From NCBI GenBank assembly GCA_900155495.1, contig FTLJ01000101.1:90717-154716 (forward strand): a stretch of 64,000 nucleotides of DNA, in the 5' to 3' direction. This DNA is from Porogramme epimiltina. Its lineage: Eukaryota > Basidiomycota > Agaricomycetes > Polyporales > Polyporaceae. The notes below the pieces were generated by a model, which saw only the letters and a program-made list of their open reading frames with translations, was not told the DNA's origin and ran no database searches. A program made the translations under genes and the position numbers. Positions 57,423 through 64,000 of this stretch are shown piece by piece (within the stretch, counting starts at the first letter, position 1; the number at the start of each line of letters is the position of its first letter).

Positions 57423-58339
57423 TGTGACCGAGACGGAATGGCGGGATGGCTGGGTCGGAGCAGTGGGCGGGACGTCCTAGGAATGACTCGAGAAGGGCGT
57501 GGGGAAGAGGGGAAGAGAGGACGAGGGGACGAGGAGGAACGTTACGGAGGCGGGGCAGATATTTGGGAGAGCCCGGAGGCCGTCCAATGAGTGAGGACTG
57601 ACAGCAGTGACAGGCCTCGCGGGCTATGTATGTTCTTTAGAAGCATGGGCCCGAGCTGGCGAGCGGTACGCTCATAGGCGAAATTCTTTAAGATGATTGG
57701 AATAAGGACCAGTTTTAGCAGAATGACCTAGGTGAATGCCCTTAACGATTTCATATGAGCCAGACGCTACATCGGAGGCTCATGGCATGGCGGCAAGTGC
57801 AGGGTGTGGTGTTGCAAAAAGCCTGGTGATGTGTATGGCTGGTACGCCTTCTCTGACGCGTTTCCACGTCTTGCAGGAGGTCGCACGCATCCCACCCGCC
57901 CTCGCGAAGCTCCTCGGCCTACCCCCGGCCCCCTCAGACGACCGTGCAGAGCCCGAAACGCCGCCCTGCCCGAACTCGATCGGGGGGCGGTCGAACGTCG
58001 GTGCGTGCGGAGCAGGCGGGTCGCCGAGATCGGAGGCGGATGTGGCAGAGATCGTCGCGTTGAACGCGCGTCGTCCGTGGGAGTGGAGAGCGGTTCTTGA
58101 AGCCTTCGTCCTTGCACGTGTGCGCCAGTCCCCGACTCCGATCCGAACAGGAGGAGGGTTTTGTAAACAAGGTCTGAGGGAGGCCCACTGAGCGACGCAC
58201 GACATTTCCCACCAGAACGCCACCCATATGTCTTTTCGCTATGGTTGGCTGGCGGAACTGAGTGATGTAATCCAACCTACGTCATTCTAATCTCATTGGC
58301 TGGTTGAGAGCCCTTCGTCCGGCATAGTTTCCCAGTCCC

Positions 58340-58735
58340 TCTCTGATTGTGCCGATGTTTGGGCGCATTTAGACATGTCTCTCATCGACCGACGTTGCCC
58401 ACCGCCGTCAGGCTGTCACCCGCTGACCGTGTACCATTGCCGGCACTCACAACCTGCCTTGCCGTCGCTCTCTCTCCATACCATCGGATTGTCTCGTACC
58501 TGCGCTAAAATTGTCAACCACCTCAGGCCTCCCGTGCACTGCGCAATGTGGGGCACATTTAGACATTCTGCGACTAGATGTGTTGTCGGTTCGTCGCCTG
58601 TCCATTGTAGTACCATTGCCCACCGCTGCATTTCCATCACTCACCTCCCACGAAACTGTTGCCCACTCCCTGCTCCGGGCCACCGCCTGCCCTCTGTTGA
58701 ACACACTGCATGCCACTCTACTGTATTCTTGTATA
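58340..58735. repeat. Imperfect direct repeat of about 190 bases
   Basis: The order GGGCRCATTTAGACAT ... TTGCCCACCG ... TACCATTGCC appears twice, starting near 58,360 and 58,553. Short shared words recur in the same order with diverged spacers. Origin unknown. Confidence 0.4.
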
Positions 58736-59023
58736 TGTTCTTGTACGATGTGTACGATATGATATGCGTAGTGCATGCTGAATTTATATTAATAAATACG
58801 CAAATAACCAACCTCAAGAATACCTAGAAAGAGAGTAGAGTGCAATGCGTGTACCACTAGCACTTAAGGCTAGTGCGCTCTTCTCCTGCACCATACCTTC
58901 TTACAAACTCAATGTAAGAACTCAAGACGCGCTCCACCAAAAAAGTGCCATCCAAAACGGAGTCGGGGATTCACGCTTGTGCGGCTACGATATCGTAGCC
59001 CCGCAGTGACGTGCATGGGACAG

Positions 59024-59380
59024 TTAAACTGACTGTCCATATTCCGTGCCAGGATACATCCCGAGCAGTTGACCCGCCCCAGGCATACCCCGTCCATATT
59101 CCGTGCCGGAGGGTGATCGCCTGTCCCGGCATAGAATATGCTGATCATCCCACCCATCAGGGGAGAACGAGTTCAACGCAGCTGAGTCTCTGAGAATCTG
59201 GCTCACGTGCTCGGGTAAATGATGCCACGTCCCAGACTCAGTAGGCCACGCCCCTTCGGCGCCTCCTATATCTGAGTCCTCTCCCAAGGCAAGAATACTT
59301 ATTTCCACCACCTCTCCCGACGTGAATATCAGATAGAATCTCCGAGAACTACTCTCTCTCAGCGGTGGGATATTCTCCAT
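59024..59380 (-). CDS. Hypothetical frame of 118 residues (weak)
   Basis: Starts MENIPPLRESSSRRFYLIF and has a plausible coding texture to about residue 75 (GTWHHLPEHVSQILRDSAAL). It then runs into two copies of a GTEYG-coding word that come from a DNA repeat (GTCCATATTCCGTGCC at about 59,034 and 59,090). Could be the 5' end of a decayed gene. Confidence 0.25.
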   Translation of the reverse strand: MENIPPLRESSSRRFYLIFTSGEVVEISILALGEDSDIGGAEGAWPTESGTWHHLPEHVSQILRDSAALNSFSPDGWDDQHILCRDRRSPSGTEYGRGMPGAGQLLGMYPGTEYGQSV

Positions 59381-59498
59381 TTACCGGTCATACCTCCGAT
59401 GCCGAATTTTCGCACCAAGCCCATCATGCAACATTCCAACACATATCACGCCGCTCAAAGCGGCCTGTCACTTACGCTGCCACATTGGCCAGTCCGCG

Positions 59499-59505
59499 TA
59501 TAAAA
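59499..59505 (+). promoter_or_regulatory. TATA box of prenyltransferase 2
   Basis: TATAAAA 61 bases before the start codon, within the duplicated promoter block. Confidence 0.65.
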
Positions 59506-59559
59506 TCCACACATTGACGGTAACAGATAGGACATACACAACAGCCGACACATCTCATC

Positions 59560-60841
59560 ATGCCCGACACAACGCCTCTCGTAGAGCAAAAGCAGCAACC
59601 CCAAGGCCTGTGGCTAAAAGTATGGCCCTACATCCTGCTCACTCGCATTCACAAGTTCCCCGCCGGCTCTAACCTCATCTTCTGGCCATGCAGTAGGTCA
59701 CTGAGGCTTTCCTTGAGGCGGCCATGCTGACTCCTTCCTTTGATAGCATGGGGTATAATACTGAGTGCACGAGCCGTGCGTCTCCCGTATGAGCAAGCCG
59801 GCATGCAATTTCTTTGGTATATCGTAGGCAGCACCCTACGTCACAATGCCGCCTGTACATGGAACGACATCTGCGACCGCGAGTACGACCGGCAAGTCGG
59901 TAAGCGACACTTCAGTCTAGTTCATTCGTCGGGCGACGCGCTAATGATCGAAAAGAACGGTCCAAGACGAGGCCGCTGGCGTGCGGCTCCGCGTCAATAA
60001 CCGGTGCCGTCATTCTGCTGTCCGCCCATCTAGCCATATGCTTGGCCATTTTACTTTTTGCGGGCCCTGAAGCGTACGTGCACTATGGTGTTGCTCTTCG
60101 ATCGGAGTCATTCTGATCTCCAGCGGCCGTGCAGGACCCAAATCGGCCTCGTTAGCTTTCTTTTCCTCGATCCTATCTACCCACTCACGAAAAGGTGGAC
60201 GCACTGGCCTCAAGCATGGCTCGGTATGATTCCGTTGCATGCTTCTGGGTGCAGGAGCATTCTGACTTGCTCTACGGTAGGACTGGCAATGACGTGGGGT
60301 CTACCTACTGCATGGGTGTCGAATCAAGGGTACGCGGATCTGCACGTGCCGTGTGTGTTGTTTGTTGGGGGCGTTTGGTGAGTCATCAGTACATTCCAGC
60401 TGTAACGCCCCTTACACCCTACGATCAGCTGGACGGTCTACTATGATACCATATACGCTTGCCAGGATCGCCGCGATGACGTGAAAGCAGGTGTCAAGTC
60501 GACAGCCGTCCTCTTCGGCGATTATGTCCGCCCTATCCTTACTGTGTTTGCGTCCGCGTTCCTGGGTAGCCTTGTATATGCTGGGATAGCCACGAATGCT
60601 TCCCAGCACTACTTTGCGATCACCGTGGCGGGCGCAGGGCTGTGTTTTGGCTGGCAGCTGTTGACCTTGGACTTCGATGACGACGTAATGTGCTGGGCAG
60701 CATTCAAGGTGCGCAGCCTCCAGCAATGCAAATGAGGCATGGTTGACTCACCTTGCCCTCCGACAGAGCAACGGCAATATGATCGGGTTGATGATAAGCG
60801 TTGGGATGTTGGTGGACTACGCAGTGGCCCTTCGTGGTTAA
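59560..60841 (+). CDS. UbiA-type aromatic prenyltransferase, copy 2
   Basis: Seven exons: 59560-59692, 59747-59899, 59956-60073, 60135-60223, 60281-60377, 60429-60708, 60767-60841; 314 residues, every exon equal in length to copy 1. Both Asp-rich motifs are kept (NDICDREYDRQVERSKTRPL and YYDTIYACQDRRDDVKAGVK), so the enzyme should be active. Differences from copy 1 concentrate in the third and fourth exons (SASITGAVILLSAHLAICLA, QIGLVSFLFLDP) and may change acceptor or chain-length choice. All splice sites are intact, meaning no sign of decay. The P450 starts 512 bases downstream on the same strand. Confidence 0.9.
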
Positions 60842-61353
60842 ATATATATAAATTGGTACTTGTTCCCCATATGTGCCATTGTTCGTGTGACTTAGTCCAT
60901 TCCATGTGCAGTGCCTCCTCACTACGAGTATTTAAGAAGTGTAATCCAAATGAATATGCCTCGAGGCTGCGGCTTGTGTCCTATATGCATCGCCACTACG
61001 GTGGGACTGTCATACCACCCAATACCGCCCACTGTCGAACGTTGACAGTCATCACGTCACCACGGATGCCAAGCAGATCACAGCAGGATACGAAAATCTT
61101 CCCTCAGGCTCCGTTGAGGAGTCATCACAAGCTAGGCGGTCTAAACTTCAAGGGCGTTTATGAATCATTCGGACCAAGTGGTCGCTCATCGGCGATGCGA
61201 GAACCTATCGAACAGCCTTTCTGTCATCGGCTAATGGAGGTCTGTCGATCAGAGCGGAGCAAATATCGGCGCCGGGTGGTTTTGAATCAACTTCCTCGAC
61301 ATAAGAAGACTTTGAGCGTCCACAGGCGGCGAGGTCCTCTCAACGCAGCCTCG
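60842..61353. other. Intergenic region prenyltransferase 2 / P450
   Basis: 512 bases. Open in one plus frame from 60739 by read-through but without conserved sequence; presumed P450 promoter. Confidence 0.35.
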
Positions 61354-63751
61354 ATGACTTCAGTCCCTTGGGGTATTTCTCTTCTCGTAAGCCTTGTAGT
61401 GGTCATATGGGCTCGACAGGTTCGATCTTCTAGAGGATCCTTACCGCCGGGTCCTCCCGGGCTTCCCGTCTTAGGGAATATATTGAACATGACTAACCAT
61501 GAGATGTGGAGGAGAGTTTTCGGTTGGAGCAAGATCTATGGTGAGCTCACACCTATAATATGTACAAAGCTTTTCAGAATTCTCATCCAACATATAGGTG
61601 ACATGATATACATTCGGTTGTTTAGTACTCCTTTCGTATTCTTAACCACTTCCGAAGCGGTCATGGATCTCTTACATAAACGTGGGGCCTTATACTCAGA
61701 CCGACCCCACCTGACAATGGCTTCCGACCTGTGAGTTACTCCACTGGCCTTCTATATGGACAATTCTCATCCAGAAGTCCCTAACCTACAATTAGTTGCG
61801 GGCTCAAAGACCTCGTGCCCCTCACAAAGTACGGGGAGCAGTTCAAGTTCGAGCGGAGGCTCATGAACCAGGCGCTTGGGCAGAGTGCAGTGGACCAGTG
61901 GCAGCCCCTCGTGACCAAGGAGGCCCACCTCCTCTTGCAGCATCTTCTGGATAATCCTGAAACTTTCGTTGACCAGTTCAAACGGTAGGTGGCGCGTCTT
62001 CACCACAGGTCTATCTGCTCACAAGTGGGTCCCAGTTATGCGGGGTCCTTGATCTTTACCACCATCTACGGATACCATGTACCTTCAACAAATGACCCAT
62101 ATGTCGAGGCGGCGGAGAAGTTTATGGTCATATCTTCCGCCGCGATGTCTGGAGGATGGTTGGTCGACTTCTTGCCCTGGCGTAAGCCCTCTCTTCACGA
62201 CTGTCCTATGATACTGTGTTCACGATTCTTCGCCGATTCACAGTGCGTTGGTTCCCGGGGGTCAGCAGCATGCATCCGATCGCCTCGGAGAGTCGGAAGA
62301 ACGTGGTGACGTGGGTGGAGAAGCCGCACCAGATGTTCAAAGACCTTCCCGTGAGTCAAAAGCTACGTTTTTAAACCGCCGCAGGGTCTGACTTCGGCGC
62401 TGCTGCAGGACTCGCCGCACAAGCGGGTATCATTCTGCGGTAACCTTCTTCTGGACGACGACGGGAAGGTCACTGCGGACCCGGACCTCGAGTACCGAGT
62501 GAAGTGGCTCGCCACGTCTTTGTACGGCCGTACGTCCAGACAGTTCATCCCTGCATCTTATGCTTATGAATCCCTTTGTAGCTGGTCATGATACAGTATG
62601 TCATCGGCCCGCAGGTGCTCCATTACACGCACTGCTGCTGACCGCGCGCACCCGCAGACCACCATTGCCCTCTCCCAGCTCTTCCTCGCGCTCGTCCACA
62701 ACCCGCACGTCCTCAAGAAAGCACAGCGGCAGCTCGACGAGGTCGTCGGGCAGGACCGCCTCCCGACGTTCGCCGATCGCGCGCGGCTGCCGTACGTCGA
62801 CTGCGTCCTCAAGGAGGTCCTCCGATGGGGCACGCCCGTCCCGATGAGTGCGCCCTTCTCTTCCACCACGTCCCCAGTCTGTTGCTCACCACTGTTCCGT
62901 AAACGCGGGGCCCGCTGCTGCAGCCATCCCCCACCGGCTCATCAAGGACGACCAATACCGTGGATACACCCTTCCCGAAGGGACATTCGTAAGCCACCCC
63001 TTCACCGTTCCTAGCACGATCATCCAACCACAGCTCACCGCCGTCTTCGACCCCGCCCCGCAGTGCGTTGCGAACATGTGGTGCGTGCTTCAGTGCAACC
63101 GCCCGCCGCCGCCTCCCGAGCCCTGACTTTCCTCCTTCGACTCCGCGTGGCACAGGGCGATCCTCCACGACGAGCAGCTCTACCCGCGCCCCGAGGACTT
63201 CGACCCGGAGCGGTTCGAGCGCGAGCAGGACCCGGAGCGCCGCCGCCGCATGGACCCTGCCAACTACGCGTTCGGGTTCGGTAGACGGTGAGCTCCCCCC
63301 CCCTTGCCCCTTCCCGCCAGCCCACCTTCTTCCGTTCTCTGCTTCTTGCTCTCGAGCCCGCTGACCCTCCTGCCCTCCCTCCTCCCTTCATTCATTTCTC
63401 CCCTCCTTCCCACCCGCCCCGACGTCGGGTGCTGCAGGCGCTGCCCGGGCCTGCACTTCGCAGACCAGTCCCTCTTCCTCGCCTTCGCGTCCATCATGGC
63501 CTGCTTCGACGTCGCGCCCGCCCTCGACGCGCGCGGCGCGCCCGTCCTCCCCCCGCTCGAGTTCGCGGGGCAGGCGTTCAGGCGAGCTCTTTCAACTCTT
63601 TCGGTGTGTACGTGCGATTGGCTCACGCGTTGTGGGTTTCTTTGCTAGACACCCCAAGCCGTTCCGGTGCCGAATCGCCCCGCGGCACGCCGGAGTCGCG
63701 GCGCTGATCGCGCAAGCTGCTGCAGCTGCAGCTGCAGCAACTGGCGCTTGA
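61354..63751 (+). CDS. Cytochrome P450 monooxygenase
   Basis: Thirteen exons: 61354-61540, 61598-61730, 61796-61984, 62036-62181, 62244-62350, 62409-62529, 62582-62595, 62658-62847, 62924-62988, 63064-63080, 63156-63287, 63438-63581, 63649-63751; 515 residues. An N-terminal membrane anchor (WGISLLVSLVVVIWARQV) precedes the hinge LPPGPPGLPVLGNI. I-helix GHDTTTIALSQLF, ExxR as KEVLRWGTP, FDPERF and heme loop FGFGRRRCPGLHF (Cys about 436) follow. It resembles the fungal CYP64/CYP5144-like hydroxylases. Two odd points: the base before the conserved glycine of the I-helix gives Pro instead of Ala/Gly when the only good donor is used, and the last intron has a GC donor (AG|GCGAGC). Exons of 14 and 17 bases carry I-helix and post-K-helix motifs. 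Confidence 0.88.
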
Positions 63752-64000
63752 CGCGTGACGTCTGAGACTCCCTCTGGAGCCCAGCCTCCCGCAAAGCGGG
63801 TCACACGCCACCACGAACGAAGTCGGACAGGTCTCGAGAAGACGCGAGCAAAGGAGAGCGGGAGGGGAGGTCGAGAAGATTCAAGACATAACCGCCGAGC
63901 GCGTCATGGCCGTAGTTTCTCGTCATATTACTGTAGTGGCGCCTAATTTCCATGCGCGAATGCAATTACAACCAAGATGGGAAGAAATACTGTAAAGGGG
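63752..64000. other. Right edge, no gene seen
   Basis: 249 bases after the P450 stop without a supported feature. Confidence 0.4.

Larger units (their letters stand above)
57423..59559. other. Gene-poor region between the membrane protein and prenyltransferase 2
   Basis: 2.1 kb. It contains a GC-rich frame at 57736-58191 (plus) open on both strands, an imperfect direct repeat around 58,340-58,735, an AT-rich patch near 58,770-58,810 and a minus-strand frame 59024-59380. None has a known domain. Confidence 0.4.
59455..60865. repeat. Duplicated prenyltransferase segment, copy 2
   Basis: Matches 53,725-55,150 in promoter, exons, introns and a few bases after the stop; roughly nine positions in ten agree by eye. 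Confidence 0.88.

Noticed and set aside
57736..58191. 151-residue plus-strand frame
   Set aside because: GC-rich stretch open on both strands at once (also 57780-58223 minus); neither reading shows a domain.
60739..61353. Upstream in-frame extension of the P450 and tail of prenyltransferase 2 as one fusion protein
   Set aside because: The frame crosses the prenyltransferase's last exon out of its own frame and contains no conserved residues; the P450 anchor starts at 61354.
63700..63745. CTGCAG/CAGCTG palindromic-looking run
   Set aside because: It is a polyalanine-coding end of the P450, not a regulatory hairpin or CRISPR-like repeat.

Overview
The window is nuclear DNA of a filamentous basidiomycete, most likely an agaricomycete. 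Nearly every gene is cut by short introns of about 48-69 bases with GT-AG ends and CTRAY-like branch sites. The gene set is fungal (Slt2-type MAP kinase, Hfi1, Sgf73, Nbp35, Gdb1, Tma16, Pat1), and a DUF6593-type pair typical of mushrooms is present. I rebuilt the exon-intron structures by hand from reading frame, splice sites and family motifs, so most CDS entries give exon coordinates.

Layout: 1-3.9 kb DNA ligase IV (minus, runs off the left edge); 4.6-5.4 TMA16; 5.7-8.1 Gin4/Hsl1-type kinase (minus); 8.5-9.3 a double ferredoxin-like protein; tRNA-Val at 9.4; 9.7-10.6 metallophosphoesterase; 10.7-14.8 two tandem multi-pass membrane paralogues (minus); 16.4-17.6 F-box-like protein; 17.7-18.6 pirin (minus); 19.1-21.8 type II membrane glycosyltransferase; 22.2-25.5 PAT1 (minus); 26.1-29.1 CCCH/RBR ubiquitin ligase, with an assembly gap in it; 29.0-32.1 a tandem segmental duplication carrying two DUF6593-like genes and a copied tail of the RBR gene; 32.2-37.7 glycogen debranching enzyme (minus); 38.1-39.2 SGF73; 39.6-41.1 RPN14/PAAF1 (minus); 41.4-42.5 NBP35; 42.7-45.5 SLT2/MPK1 MAP kinase (minus); 46.2-48.2 makorin-like ligase (minus); 48.4-49.5 HFI1; 49.9-51.5 dihydrodiol-dehydrogenase-type oxidoreductase; 52.0-52.8 TAF10; 53.8-63.8 an accessory block with two intact duplicated UbiA-type prenyltransferases, a membrane protein and a cytochrome P450.

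Most of the left and centre is conserved housekeeping: DNA repair, ribosome biogenesis, mRNA decay, glycogen breakdown, proteasome assembly, Fe-S assembly, cell-wall MAPK signalling. Three subunits of SAGA (Sgf73, Hfi1, Taf10) lie within 15 kb. The right end looks like a small specialised-metabolism locus: prenyltransferase copies with duplicated TATA promoters plus a P450, a combination that fits prenylated aromatic or meroterpenoid chemistry.

The most unusual signals are splicing-related. The MAP kinase gene needs exons of 5, 10, 16 and 17 bases to restore its conserved kinase sequence, and three introns in the window appear to be GC-AG. The N gap at 26,319 sits between two 43-base near-copies and looks like an uncollapsed contig overlap.
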